From contig NZ_JACHZB010000004.1 of the NCBI RefSeq assembly GCF_014193255.1, positions 310,001 to 374,000 on the forward strand: 64,000 nucleotides of DNA, in the 5' to 3' direction. This document shows, in pieces, positions 21,246 to 30,329 of the stretch; within the stretch, counting starts at the first letter, position 1; every line of letters starts with the position of its first letter. The translations under genes were made by a program, and so were the position numbers. The notes under the pieces were generated by a model. The model ran no database searches. It saw only the letters and a list, made by a program, of their open reading frames with translations, and had not been told where the DNA came from. Source of the stretch: Rhizobium sp. BK196 (GTDB lineage: Bacteria; Pseudomonadota; Alphaproteobacteria; Rhizobiales; Rhizobiaceae).

Positions 21246-21622
21246 CAACAGGAAGGGCGGACCGCGTGCGTGGTCCGCCTTAGGGCGGCCTGACCTGCAG
21301 AAGCGATCAGATTATCATCTGGACCGCAAACGATGAATATTCGCGCGCCCCAGGTCTCCGGCCGCCGCGGCTTATGAAACGAAGCGCCGTTTGCAGTGTA
21401 TTCAAGAAAAGCGCCTTCACGTCATCAAGCGTAATCGTCGCCGAGAGAATATCCCTCTCGCGCTGGCGAAGCTTGCCAGCCTTCTTCTTGAGATTTCCGA
21501 CATTCGATATGGCGCATGGTGTTAATGTTGTAGGCGGGGCATAGCCCAGCTGGCATTGCCGATGCGCCTTACTCAAAACGCCGAACAGAATGAATTAACG
21601 AGACAGTCGTCAGGCAGTCGCC
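21246..21622 (-). other. Intergenic stretch with a hairpin and a doubtful small reading frame
   Basis: The 377 bp between the convergent tme and olsB genes. Just after tme there is a hairpin (about 21254-21281, stem GGCGGACC/GGTCCGCC) without a T-run, so a weak terminator at best. A minus-strand frame of 89 codons (21307-21576) contains a plausible helical piece, TLDDVKALFLNTLQTALRF, but has no recognised family and no clear ribosome-binding site. I do not call it a gene. A stretch at 21536-21553 resembles the 5' end of a tRNA-Ala but is too short to interpret. Confidence 0.4.
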
Positions 21623-22498
21623 TCAGCTTGAGAAACGGCCTGCATCCGCGCCGTAATAGTTCAGGTACCGGTCGGAAATGCTCGATATCGGCAGCACGAT
21701 CAGCACGTCGGTCGTGTTGAAAGCCTGATCGACGACGGCGCTGGAGCCGACCATCGCGCCGAGGCGCAGGTAACCCTTGATAAGTGGCGGCAACGCCATC
21801 AGCGCCTTCTTCGGATTGACGCCTTCGGGCGGCATCAGGTCCATGTCGCGGGCCAGATGCGGCAGGGCGCCAACAGCCCATTCGCCTTTGGCGAGCACGC
21901 TGTGATAGAGGAAGGATAGCGCCAAAGCGTGGCGTTCGGGGTGAACGCCCGGGAAGGAGGCGCAGCCGAACATGGCGCTCATGCCATGTTTCAGCGCATA
22001 GGCCCAATTACCCTGCCAGAGCAGTTCGACGATCCGCTTGGTTCGGTATTCCGGCAACACGCAGGAGCGCCCGAGTTCCATGAAGCGCTTGTCGGGATGA
22101 CGGGCAATGAGCTCGTCGATCGCAAATTCCGAAGCCGAGTAAAAACCGCCATTTGCCATGGCGACGTCCTGCCTGAGCAGACGGTAGGTGCCAACGATCT
22201 GATCTTCGGCATCGCCTTCGATCGATCGGTCGAGAACGAGAAGGTGGTCGCAGAAGGCGTCATAGGCATCGAAATCCCGCTCACGGCGCATCGCGTCGGC
22301 CGGCAGCTGAGCCTTCATTTCCTCGACGAAAACGCGATAGCGCACAGCCTGCGCGGCATCGATCTCCCGCGCGCTGCGGGCAAGGCGAGTCTCCAGATTG
22401 CCGATGCGGCCGAGAACATCGCCTTCCTTTGGCGCAGCTGCCGTCGATGGCCGAGCGGCCTCGGCAGTGGCGTCACAATTAAGGATGTCAACAGACAT
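21623..22498 (-). CDS. olsB: L-ornithine N(alpha)-acyltransferase OlsB
   Basis: OlsB transfers a 3-hydroxyacyl chain from acyl-ACP to the alpha-amino group of ornithine, giving lyso-ornithine lipid. The 291-residue protein is a GNAT-fold acyltransferase of the hemolysin/OlsB type: AQAVRYRVFVEEM near residue 50, DHLLVLDRS, and FMELGRSCVLPEYRTKRIVELLW near residue 140. Length is usual. It faces tme across 377 bp and lies 108 bp downstream of the hybrid kinase gene. The product is probably further acylated by the PlsC-family enzyme at 5.2-6.0 kb. Confidence 0.93.
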   Translation of the reverse strand: MSVDILNCDATAEAARPSTAAAPKEGDVLGRIGNLETRLARSAREIDAAQAVRYRVFVEEMKAQLPADAMRRERDFDAYDAFCDHLLVLDRSIEGDAEDQIVGTYRLLRQDVAMANGGFYSASEFAIDELIARHPDKRFMELGRSCVLPEYRTKRIVELLWQGNWAYALKHGMSAMFGCASFPGVHPERHALALSFLYHSVLAKGEWAVGALPHLARDMDLMPPEGVNPKKALMALPPLIKGYLRLGAMVGSSAVVDQAFNTTDVLIVLPISSISDRYLNYYGADAGRFSS

Positions 22499-22606
22499 AG
22501 CGATTCTCCCGTCTCCGGCTTATCACACGCCATAAAACACTTATGTACGACAGGAAAGTGACATACCGAATTTATGCACGCAAGAAGCGTGCCGATCTTC
22601 TCAGCT

Positions 22607-24841
22607 TCAGCGCACCTCAGCCCGACGGGCTGAAAGAGCAACAACTGCCTGTACTTCGGTGAGCAGCCTGACCGGATCCACCGGTTTTACCATGACGCGA
22701 TTGGCGCCGTTGAGCAAGACCTGCCGCCGTGATTCGTCGCTCTTGTCCGCTGTCAGAACGATCACCGGTACGGGCTGGAGATCGAGCCGCCGTTCGTGTC
22801 CCCGCAGGCGTCCGAGCATGTCGATGCCGTTGCCGCCGGGCATGGAGAGATCGCTGATGATGATATCAGGCCTGTCGTCACCCAGCGCATAATCGAGCAG
22901 AGTTTCGAAATCATCCACATGCCTGACGGAGTGGCCGCCTTTTTCCAGCATGACGCGCACCAGCATGGCGTTGATCGGATCGTCCTCGCCGAGGAGAACG
23001 GAAAGACCGCCACCCATTGCCGTCCGTTCTGCAATGGATGGGCCGAGGCCGGGCTGATTGTCGTTCAGCGCATCACGCTTTTCCATGCCGCGCATGCGTC
23101 CGCGCAGCACGTCGATCAGCGACTGCTCGCGCAACGGCCGGATCAGCCACGCATCGAAGAGGTCGAGCGAATAGGAGTTACGCTCTTCCGGATTGACGAG
23201 CAGCACCTTGCGCAGGCCGAGCGCCGCGATCTCCGTGCGATCGGCAATATGCAGCGAGAATTCTTCGGACATGCGGTGATCGACGATGATATCGGTCGGC
23301 TGCTCGCCGCTGCGGGCGAGTGACAGCAGGCTCTCGCGCGCTGCGTCGCCGCCGGCGACAAGGTGGCAGCGCCCGCCGAGCGTCGTGATCGTCTCGGCGA
23401 TCGCCGTGCGCGCTGCACCAGCCGGGGCAAGCAGCACGATGCTGTTTCCCGCCAGCAACGCGCTCCGGCTGGCTTTATCCTCTTCCGAAAGTTCAACAGG
23501 GAAGCGGATGGTAAATTGGCTACCCTTGCCCCTCTCGCTTGCAACTGTCAGCGAGCCGCCGAATTCCCGCATGATCCGGGCGGAGATTGCAAGGCCAAGG
23601 CCGGTGCCGTTGCTCTTCTGGGCAAGCGAACCGCCTTGTTCGAACTCCCCGAAAATGCGCGCCTGCTCCTCTGCCGCCATGCCAGGGCCGGTATCGGTCA
23701 CTGATATCAGCAGCTCGCCGGCGCCTCTCGAAACGCGGATGAAGACGCCGCCTGCCTGCGTGAACTTGACGGCATTGCCGATGACGTTGAAGAGCACCTG
23801 CCGCAGCCGTGCCGGATCGAAGCTCATCAGCTCCGGCACGTCGGAGGAAACCGTCGCGCCGATCTCGATACCCTTCTCATGGGCGCGATGGGCGAGCATC
23901 TCCACGACGCTTTCGACGAGCTTGCGCAGCGATTCCGAGCGCGGATGGAGCTGGAAACGGCCAACCTCGATGGTGGAGAAGTCGAGCAGATCCTCGACCA
24001 GCTGCGTCAGCGCATGACCGGACTGGCGGATGCTGGTCAGATAATTCTGCTGTTCCTGCGTCAACTTCGTTTCGGAAATCAGATGGGCCATGCCGAGAAT
24101 GCCTGACAGAGGCGTGCGGATTTCATGGCTGACGGTTGCGAGCAGCCGCGATTTGGCAGCGCTGTTATATTCGGCCTTCTGCAGCGCCTCCTCGCGGCGC
24201 TCTGCTGCAAGCCGCTCTTCGGTCACATCCCGTGCGATGCTCTGCAGAAGCAGGCGCCCGTTTGCCGGATCGCGGGTCACGACATCGTGCCAGAGATAGA
24301 TGCGTTGCCCGGTCGGTGTCGAAATCTCCACATCGTAACGGTGCGGCTGCGGTCCGGGACGGAAGGCGAGGCCGATCTCTTCGCAGGTCTGGCCTTCGGG
24401 TGTGGCGCGTCCGGTGAGATTACGGAACGTCTCATTTGCGCCGATGATCCGCCGGTCCATCATACGGGTGACGACGATATCGCCGAGCACGTCATGGACT
24501 GTACCGAGCAGGCCGGTCACATCGATGCGTTCTGATGTTTCCCGGCCGCCGCCGCCCGGTCTCTGTCTATTCTTGAAAAGAACGGCGAGGTAGCCGACGA
24601 TGGCGGCAAGCAGGACAAAGCCGAGACCGGCCAGAAGTGAATCACCCCAATGGAAGAGAAGCAATAATAGGATCGCCGTCAGCAAGCCCACTCCGCCGAG
24701 CCAGTAGAAGAGCAAGGGCTGATGGGGGCGAACAGGAGGGGGCGACACGAATTGGCCCGCTGTTCGGCCTCGATCAGACCTAACGGCGGCTCCGCCGAAT
24801 GTAGCGGACAATCGTTCCTGAAACTGCGCCAGACTCTGCAT
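22607..24841 (-). CDS. Hybrid sensor histidine kinase (two TM, PAS, HisKA, HATPase, pseudo-receiver, receiver)
   Basis: A 744-residue membrane kinase. Two adjacent membrane helices lie at about 44-64 and 68-90. A PAS-like domain (115-210) is followed by HisKA with H239 in VSHEIRTPLSG and an HATPase with VTDTGPGMAAEEQ and SNGTGLGLAI. Next comes a receiver-like fold (about 485-605) lacking the acidic pair, then a full receiver with GEDD, phospho-acceptor D664 in ISDLSMPG, and VKP. No response regulator or output gene is adjacent, so it is an orphan hybrid kinase. The signal is unknown; the lack of a periplasmic domain points to a membrane or cytoplasmic cue. Confidence 0.93.
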   Translation of the reverse strand: MQSLAQFQERLSATFGGAAVRSDRGRTAGQFVSPPPVRPHQPLLFYWLGGVGLLTAILLLLLFHWGDSLLAGLGFVLLAAIVGYLAVLFKNRQRPGGGGRETSERIDVTGLLGTVHDVLGDIVVTRMMDRRIIGANETFRNLTGRATPEGQTCEEIGLAFRPGPQPHRYDVEISTPTGQRIYLWHDVVTRDPANGRLLLQSIARDVTEERLAAERREEALQKAEYNSAAKSRLLATVSHEIRTPLSGILGMAHLISETKLTQEQQNYLTSIRQSGHALTQLVEDLLDFSTIEVGRFQLHPRSESLRKLVESVVEMLAHRAHEKGIEIGATVSSDVPELMSFDPARLRQVLFNVIGNAVKFTQAGGVFIRVSRGAGELLISVTDTGPGMAAEEQARIFGEFEQGGSLAQKSNGTGLGLAISARIMREFGGSLTVASERGKGSQFTIRFPVELSEEDKASRSALLAGNSIVLLAPAGAARTAIAETITTLGGRCHLVAGGDAARESLLSLARSGEQPTDIIVDHRMSEEFSLHIADRTEIAALGLRKVLLVNPEERNSYSLDLFDAWLIRPLREQSLIDVLRGRMRGMEKRDALNDNQPGLGPSIAERTAMGGGLSVLLGEDDPINAMLVRVMLEKGGHSVRHVDDFETLLDYALGDDRPDIIISDLSMPGGNGIDMLGRLRGHERRLDLQPVPVIVLTADKSDESRRQVLLNGANRVMVKPVDPVRLLTEVQAVVALSARRAEVR

Positions 24842-24896
24842 GCAGATCAGCTAACATATTGCCCGTTCCGAATGTTTTCAGGAATCCGCTAAAAGT

Positions 24897-25403
24897 TTAA
24901 TGGTCCGTGTTTTTCGGCTTCGGCAGCATCTCATCGAGAATGACGCAGCCGGCGCCGACGGTGATGAAGCTGTCCGCAAGGTTAAACACGGCGAAGGACC
25001 AGGTTTCCGTGTGAAAGAGGATGTAGTCGATGACATGCCCATAGGTGAAACGGTCGACGAGGTTGCCGATCGCTCCGGCAATGATGAGTGCATAGCCGAG
25101 ATGGGCCAGCCAGCGGTCCTTGGCGGTGCGGCGCCAGAGATAAAGCACGAAGGCGACGATGGCCAAACGCATGCCGACAATGAACCAGCCATCCATGCCG
25201 GAAAGCATCGAGAAGGCGACGCCGAGATTGTAGGTGCGGTAAAGGGCCAGCATCGGAATGACGGGCACGGCTTCCTGCAGCGGCAGATAGCGATCGACGG
25301 CGATCTTGACGATCTGGTCGAGGATAACGGCGATCACGATGAAGATCAGTATTGGCAGGGGGCGCGAGAAGAGCGCCGGGCGTGCGATCGTCTGGTTGGT
25401 CAT
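24897..25403 (-). CDS. lspA: Lipoprotein signal peptidase LspA
   Basis: LspA removes the signal peptide from diacylated prolipoproteins, the step before Lnt. The 168-residue protein has four membrane helices and the two catalytic-aspartate regions: [10 protein letters not shown] and [16 protein letters not shown], with Asp in NLVDR and HVIDY. Its ATG overlaps the stop of the upstream RNA methyltransferase gene by 4 bp, so translation is likely coupled. Length is usual. Confidence 0.97.
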   Translation of the reverse strand: MTNQTIARPALFSRPLPILIFIVIAVILDQIVKIAVDRYLPLQEAVPVIPMLALYRTYNLGVAFSMLSGMDGWFIVGMRLAIVAFVLYLWRRTAKDRWLAHLGYALIIAGAIGNLVDRFTYGHVIDYILFHTETWSFAVFNLADSFITVGAGCVILDEMLPKPKNTDH

Positions 25404-26257
25404 TTGCCCTCGGTCAGTGAGAGGAGATGGCGGCGTGCTTCAAAAAGCATGACGGCTGTGGCAACCGCGAGATTGAGAGAATCGGCGCGGCCTTGCTGCG
25501 GAATGCGGGCAAGCGCATCCGCTTGCCCGGCAAGCTGATCCGGCAGCCCGGATTGTTCGTTGCCCATCAGCAGCACGACCGGCTTCTTCTTGTAGTCGAT
25601 CGTACGATAATCGACAGAGCCCGCAAGATGGGTCGCGACGATCGAAACGCCAGCCTGCTTCTTCCAGGCGATGAATTCCTCCGCCGTTGCGCGGGAAACC
25701 GGAACCGCAAAAATCGAGCCCATCGTAGCGCGCACCGTTTCCAGCGAAAAGGGATCGGTAGTTTCGCCGACGAGGATGATACCGGAGGCGCCGGCAGCAT
25801 CGGCAGTGCGGATGATCGTTCCGAGATTGCCGGGATCGCGCACACGGTCGAGCGCCACCCAGGTCTCGCCCTCCTTCGGCCTGATATCCTTCAGGGCCCT
25901 CCAGCGGCTTTCGAAGATGCCGACCACCATCTGCGGATTGTCACGACGTGTGATCGAGGAGATCACTTTCTCGTTGACTTCGAGCACGAGCCCGCCCGAA
26001 GCGACGGTCTTTGCCGCCATCTGCTCGACGAGTGACTTGCCCTTGGCGGCCTTGGCGTAGACGAGCGTGCGGATCGTCCAGCCGAGCTCGATCGCATCGA
26101 TGACGAGCTTCAGACCTTCGGCGATGAAGGTGCCGCTCTCCTCGCGCGACTTTTTGTTCGTCAGCGCTTTGATGTCTTTAATGATCGGATTGGCAAGCGA
26201 GGTGACTTCCTTCACCTGCCCGACCCTGCGGGGGCCACGATCATGGAATTCGGTCAT
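25400..26257 (-). CDS. SpoU/TrmH-family RNA 2'-O-methyltransferase
   Basis: A 285-residue SPOUT methyltransferase that probably methylates a ribose 2'-OH in rRNA. The N-terminal SpoU substrate-binding domain ([25 protein letters not shown]) is followed by the knotted domain with motif 1 [18 protein letters not shown], motif 2 [11 protein letters not shown] and motif 3 [16 protein letters not shown]. The exact target nucleotide (RlmB-like 23S or another) is not visible. It overlaps lspA downstream and the class I methyltransferase gene upstream, each by 4 bp, forming a three-gene unit. Confidence 0.93.
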   Translation of the reverse strand: MTEFHDRGPRRVGQVKEVTSLANPIIKDIKALTNKKSREESGTFIAEGLKLVIDAIELGWTIRTLVYAKAAKGKSLVEQMAAKTVASGGLVLEVNEKVISSITRRDNPQMVVGIFESRWRALKDIRPKEGETWVALDRVRDPGNLGTIIRTADAAGASGIILVGETTDPFSLETVRATMGSIFAVPVSRATAEEFIAWKKQAGVSIVATHLAGSVDYRTIDYKKKPVVLLMGNEQSGLPDQLAGQADALARIPQQGRADSLNLAVATAVMLFEARRHLLSLTEGK

Positions 26258-27351
26258 TTCGGCACCCAGCGGGAAAAGAGAGAGGTCGAGAGCGCCCGGC
26301 CCGGTGTTTTGCCGTCCAGCCCCGCTTCACGAATGACAAGTTCGCCGGATTCGACGACGCCGCCGGCGCCGCGCATCGTCTCGCGCATCAGTTCATGGAT
26401 GGAGTAGAAGCTTGCCCGGATCGAATAGGCCGTCAGCACGAGACCAACCGCCTTCGGCGACAGGATTTCCCGGCAGATGTCCAGCATCAGCGGCAAATGT
26501 TCGAAGAGATGCCAGACTTCGCCGTTCGGTCCGCGGCCGAATTTCGGCGGATCGGTAAGGATGATGTCGTACTGGCTGCCGCGGCGTTCTTCGCGCAGGA
26601 TGAATTTCATCGCGTCCTCGCAGATCCAGCGGATCGGCAGCTTTTCCATGCGCCCCAGCGCCTGGTTTTCGCGCGCCCAGCCGATCGCCTTCTTCGAGGC
26701 ATCGACATGGGTGACTTCCGCGCCGGCAGCGGCGGCGACCAGAGAGGCGACGCCGGTATAGCCGAAGAGGTTCAGCACCTTCAGCGGGCGTCCGGCGCTT
26801 TCTGCCTGGCTCTTCATCCAGCTCCAGTGAACAATCTGCTCCGGGAAGACGCCGACATGCCGGAAGGAGGTGAAACGGCCGAAGAAATCTACACCGAGCA
26901 GGTTGAGCGGCCAGGTTTCGCCAAGGGCTTGCTTCGGAAAACGCCAGCGGCCGGTGCCTTCTTCATCAGTATCGCCGGTGAAGGCAGCATCGGCCTTCTC
27001 CCAGACATGGGTGGGCAGCGATGGCTGCCAAAGCGCCTGTCCCTCAGGCCGCACGACCCTATAGGGGCCATATTGTTCAAGCTTCTGGCCGTTGCCGCTG
27101 TCGATCAGATGGAAATCGCCCGCACCCGTCGATTCCAGGATGACAGGCACGCGCTCCGCCGGCCGTTCGCCGTGGCGCGCCATAAGCGGGCGTTCGATTA
27201 TCGCTGGAACGGCTGCCGGCGGGCGCTGTTCGCGCGCCGGTGCCGCCTTAATTGCTGTCTTTTCCGGCTTTGCAGGCCGCACATCGGAGCGGCGCCCGCC
27301 GGAAGGGCCTGTCGCTATCTTCGCGCCAAGCCGGCGTTCTCTTTGTTTCAA
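26254..27351 (-). CDS. Class I SAM-dependent (rRNA-type) methyltransferase
   Basis: A Rossmann-fold methyltransferase related to the RlmI/RlmK group. Motif I is VLNLFGYTGVASLVAAAAGA, with the acidic residue in THVDASKKA, and motif IV is ILTDPPKFGRG. The N-terminal third is basic and low-complexity. The frame stays open to 27717, but that would run across the divergent CoxG-like gene at 27467. The start given here is a TTG at 27351 with GGAAG upstream (365 residues); an ATG at 27183 (309 residues) is an alternative. The domain is certain; the start and RNA target are not. Confidence 0.8.
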   Translation of the reverse strand: MKQRERRLGAKIATGPSGGRRSDVRPAKPEKTAIKAAPAREQRPPAAVPAIIERPLMARHGERPAERVPVILESTGAGDFHLIDSGNGQKLEQYGPYRVVRPEGQALWQPSLPTHVWEKADAAFTGDTDEEGTGRWRFPKQALGETWPLNLLGVDFFGRFTSFRHVGVFPEQIVHWSWMKSQAESAGRPLKVLNLFGYTGVASLVAAAAGAEVTHVDASKKAIGWARENQALGRMEKLPIRWICEDAMKFILREERRGSQYDIILTDPPKFGRGPNGEVWHLFEHLPLMLDICREILSPKAVGLVLTAYSIRASFYSIHELMRETMRGAGGVVESGELVIREAGLDGKTPGRALSTSLFSRWVPK

Positions 27352-27466
27352 CGTGGTCTTCCGCGTCTTGAATTCACTTGAGCCAGTGCAAATAGCATCC
27401 CGCCCGACCTTGGCAAAGCGCTTTCCCGTTATGATATGCTCCGGCCATGGAAACGGGGAATTGCTG

Positions 27467-27919
27467 ATGGACCTGATCGGGGAGGAACGCATTGCTGCAC
27501 CGCGGGACGTAGTATGGGCTGCCATGAACGATCCCGATATCATCAGGCGGTGCATTCCAGGCTGCCAGAGCGTGGAAAAGCTGTCACCCACGCAATTCCT
27601 GGCAACGGTGAAAGTTGGCTTCGGCCTGTTTTCGGTGACGTTTAACGGTGAGATCAGGCTTTCGAATGTCGATGCGCCGCGCAGGTACACCATCGCCGCG
27701 GAAGGGCGGGGCGGCATCGCCGGCTTTGCCAGGGGCCAAGCCGATGTCGCCCTGGAGGACGAGGGTCTGCATACCCTGTTGCGTTATAAAGCTGATGGGG
27801 ACACGGGCGGCCGGCTCGCCGAACTCGGCGGCAGATTGATCCGCGCAACATTGGAAAAGCTCGCCCGCCGCTTTTGGGGAAATTTCAATGCGGCGATTAT
27901 TGAAAAGGCTGCAAGCTAG
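27467..27919 (+). CDS. CoxG-like SRPBCC-family protein
   Basis: A 150-residue protein of the START/SRPBCC fold, closest to the CoxG (carbon monoxide dehydrogenase subunit G) group: APRDVVWAAMNDPDIIRRCI and CQSVEKLSPTQFLATVKVG at the N-terminus. CoxG anchors CO dehydrogenase to the membrane, but no cox genes lie nearby and this copy lacks the C-terminal membrane helix usual in CoxG. A lipid- or ligand-binding role is as likely. GGGGA sits about 8 bp before the ATG. It precedes a GNAT gene by 5 bp and is divergent from the methyltransferase gene. Confidence 0.85.
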   Translation: MDLIGEERIAAPRDVVWAAMNDPDIIRRCIPGCQSVEKLSPTQFLATVKVGFGLFSVTFNGEIRLSNVDAPRRYTIAAEGRGGIAGFARGQADVALEDEGLHTLLRYKADGDTGGRLAELGGRLIRATLEKLARRFWGNFNAAIIEKAAS

Positions 27920-27924
27920 ACACC

Positions 27925-28395
27925 ATGCATAACTCGTTTCACGCAAGATCCATGAACTGGAAAATCCGGCCGAACCGCCCCGAAGACACGATAAAGCTTG
28001 CGGAACTCTATCTGACCGTTCGGCGGCAGACTTTCACTTGGGTCGACCCCGGCAAATTTCACAGAGAGGACTTTGCGGCCCATACCAATGGCGAAGTCGT
28101 TTCCGTCTGCGAGGCGCCTGACGGGAGGATAGCCGGTTTCATCTCGATCTGGGCGGCGGATGACTTCATCCATATGCTCTATGTCTTGCCCGAATTTCAG
28201 GGCAAAGGCGCGGGAGCCGCCTTGCTGCAATCGCTTCCCGCCTGGCCGAAACACACATATCGGCTGAAATGCCTCGTCAACAACAGCCACGCAAAGACCT
28301 TCTATCTGGCGCACGGCTTCCAGGTCACCGGCAGGGGCGCCTCGACGGAAGGCGATTATGAAGAGCTGAGTTTCACTCCCGCAACGACGGAATAA
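27925..28395 (+). CDS. GNAT-family N-acetyltransferase
   Basis: A 156-residue acetyltransferase. The acetyl-CoA loop is in HMLYVLPEFQGKGAGAALLQ and the distal block in KCLVNNSHAKTFYLAHGF, with a tail (EGDYEELSFTP) typical of YjaB-type GNATs. Substrate unknown. It follows the CoxG-like gene by only 5 bp, so the two are probably co-transcribed. Its stop is 6 bp from the stop of lapA on the other strand, leaving no room for a separate terminator. Confidence 0.88.
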   Translation: MHNSFHARSMNWKIRPNRPEDTIKLAELYLTVRRQTFTWVDPGKFHREDFAAHTNGEVVSVCEAPDGRIAGFISIWAADDFIHMLYVLPEFQGKGAGAALLQSLPAWPKHTYRLKCLVNNSHAKTFYLAHGFQVTGRGASTEGDYEELSFTPATTE

Positions 28396-28401
28396 CGGCA
28401 A

Positions 28402-28734
28402 TCACCGCGAGGGTAACTGCCCGGCGATCTCTTCCGCCCGCGTCTTGTGGCGGTCAGCTTCGCCCTGCCAGCGGATTGCTTCCTTAGCTTCTACGCGTGC
28501 GCGTCTGCGGTGTTTGCCTTGATTGAACCAGGTCGCAGCAGAGCCCACCAGCATGCCGATGATGAAGGCAATCAGCAGGAAAACGAAGAAGGGCGCGGCC
28601 AGGGAAAGAACCTGATCTTCCGGCCGGAACGGATTGAAGGCGAGCGTCACACTCTGCCGGTTGGCGACGCAGAAGATGATCAGGATGACACCAAGCGGCA
28701 GCAAAATCAAAAGGTTGATAATCTTCTTGGTCAT
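28402..28734 (-). CDS. lapA: LapA-domain inner-membrane protein
   Basis: A 110-residue protein with two membrane helices (about 7-25 and 45-68) and a charged C-terminal tail, matching the LapA (DUF1049, lipopolysaccharide assembly protein A) family; FCVANRQSVTLAFNPF between the helices is a family block. In E. coli LapA acts with LapB in controlling LpxC, but whether the rhizobial protein does so is unknown. It lies 100 bp downstream of ihfB on the same strand. Confidence 0.85.
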   Translation of the reverse strand: MTKKIINLLILLPLGVILIIFCVANRQSVTLAFNPFRPEDQVLSLAAPFFVFLLIAFIIGMLVGSAATWFNQGKHRRRARVEAKEAIRWQGEADRHKTRAEEIAGQLPSR

Positions 28735-28834
28735 ATCGTTCTCCGCGCCGGTTTGGCGAAGGCAAGCTTCATGGACGCCAGAATAGAAGTGCGGCGGCGA
28801 AGTTCAAGTGCGGCGTGATGCGCGGTGCCGAGGA

Positions 28835-29134
28835 TCAATCCTCTTCGTCGGCCTGTCCGGGGTTCAGGCGCTCGCGCAGTTCCTTGCCAGTCTTGAAGAA
28901 AGGAACCCACTTCTCCTCGACGAAGACCGTATCGCCGGTGCGCGGATTGCGACCGGAGCGGGAAGGGCGGTTCTTTACGGAAAATGCGCCGAAGCCGCGC
29001 AGTTCGACACGGTTGCCGGCGGCAAGCGCATCAGTGATCTCGTCGAGGACCGCGTTGACGATATTTTCCACATCCCGATGGTAGAGATGCGGATTGCGTG
29101 CCGCAACTATCTGCACCAATTCGGACTTGATCAC
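28835..29134 (-). CDS. ihfB: Integration host factor subunit beta
   Basis: IHF-beta pairs with IhfA to bend DNA sharply; it assists sigma-54 promoters among others. The 99-residue protein begins [20 protein letters not shown] and has the beta-arm block [19 protein letters not shown] with the intercalating proline. The C-terminal tail is slightly longer and more acidic than in E. coli. It is 30 bp downstream of sppA, the usual alphaproteobacterial sppA-ihfB order. Confidence 0.97.
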   Translation of the reverse strand: MIKSELVQIVAARNPHLYHRDVENIVNAVLDEITDALAAGNRVELRGFGAFSVKNRPSRSGRNPRTGDTVFVEEKWVPFFKTGKELRERLNPGQADEED

Positions 29135-29164
29135 GGTCGCCCCCTTAAATTATTGATTTCTTAT

Positions 29165-30115
29165 TCAATCCTGGCCAACCTGCCAAACTGAAAGCAGCCC
29201 GTCAAGGAGCAACTTTGGGGGCAGGATGCCGTTCAGATCCTGGCCTTTGACAAGATCGCCATAACCAAGGATCGTAATCAACCGAGAAACAGCTCCAGCG
29301 AGCAGAAAGGGCGTGTTGCTCTTCTTGTCCCAGTCGACGACCGGCAGTTTGGCGCTGACGTTTCGCGAGGTCAGATAGGCGCGGATTTCCGGCTCTCCGC
29401 CGATGGCGTCAATGAGCTTCACTTTGAGCGCTTGTCGGCCTGTGTAGATAGTTCCATCGGCAAGCTTCAGCACCTCATCGTGCGGCAATTTGCGCCGGTC
29501 CGCTACGAGGTTGACGAACCAATCGTAGCTGTCGAGAACCATGTTGCGGATCATGGCCTTGGCTTCCTCGCTGGTATCGTGGAACGGCGAGGGTTCGGCC
29601 TTGAGCGGAGAGGATTTGATCTCCTGCAGCGAGACGCCGAGCTTGTCGAGAAGTGGCTGGACCTGCGGATACTGGAAGATGACGCCGATAGAGCCGGTGA
29701 TCGAACTTTCGCCGGCGATGATCGTATCGCCTGCCGTCGCGATCATGTAGCCGGCGGAAGCTGCAAGCGTCCTGACGTCGGAGACGACGGGCTTCTTCTC
29801 TGCAATAGCCCGGATCGCCTTGAAAATCTTTTCGCCGCCATAAGTCGTGCCTCCGGGCGAGGAAATCGAGATCACGACTGCCTTGACCTGATCATTGTCC
29901 TTGATCTTTTCCAGCCGCTCGAGCAGCTCGTCATCGTCGGTGATCAGCCCAGAGACAGTCACATGGGCGACATGCGGCCGCGCGGTGCTGCCTTCGCTGA
30001 AGGTAAAATTATAAAGCGCAAAGCCGAGCGCAACGAGCAGCACGACCGCGGTAAGGCGCCAGAAGCCAACCCTGCGGCGCAGCAGCCGGCGGTCTGCGAT
30101 GATCGAGCTGTCCAT
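29165..30115 (-). CDS. sppA: Signal peptide peptidase SppA (short form)
   Basis: SppA cleaves leftover signal peptides in the membrane by a Ser/Lys dyad. The 316-residue protein has an N-terminal anchor helix (about 18-36), the block VVISISSPGGTTYGGEKIF, the probable nucleophile S120 in LAASAGYMIAT, and the probable general base K172 in SSPLKAEPSPF. It is the short, single-domain form. It heads the sppA-ihfB-lapA set and is divergent from lptC across 214 bp, which must hold promoters for both directions. Confidence 0.95.
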   Translation of the reverse strand: MDSSIIADRRLLRRRVGFWRLTAVVLLVALGFALYNFTFSEGSTARPHVAHVTVSGLITDDDELLERLEKIKDNDQVKAVVISISSPGGTTYGGEKIFKAIRAIAEKKPVVSDVRTLAASAGYMIATAGDTIIAGESSITGSIGVIFQYPQVQPLLDKLGVSLQEIKSSPLKAEPSPFHDTSEEAKAMIRNMVLDSYDWFVNLVADRRKLPHDEVLKLADGTIYTGRQALKVKLIDAIGGEPEIRAYLTSRNVSAKLPVVDWDKKSNTPFLLAGAVSRLITILGYGDLVKGQDLNGILPPKLLLDGLLSVWQVGQD

Positions 30116-30329
30116 TTCAACCTCCAGAGATGCAACCCAGCGGTCGCCGCTGAGGAAATAAGGCGCAAGCTGCCGCGAGAAAATGCCCGGAAACCCGCTA
30201 TTTTCGGTTTAGTTGCTTGTTGCAGAAAAAAATCCATATTGGCAAGCCAATGTAATAATGCGAAACGAACTGTGATTGACGCCGGCATCGCTATATAAGC
30301 GGCGCAATCATCACACACGGACCAGGCAT

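Noticed and set aside
21536..21553. Resemblance to the 5' end of a tRNA-Ala
   Set aside because: Only about 18 bases match, with one gap and one mismatch, and no anticodon or T arm follows; chance is likely.
27352..27717. N-terminal extension of the class I methyltransferase frame
   Set aside because: It would overlap the CoxG-like gene on the other strand, and the added 122 residues have no methyltransferase features.
30275..30297. TTGACG and CTATAT boxes upstream of lptC
   Set aside because: The boxes are only about 10 bp apart, too close for one sigma-70 promoter; a good -35 at the right distance from CTATAT was not found.
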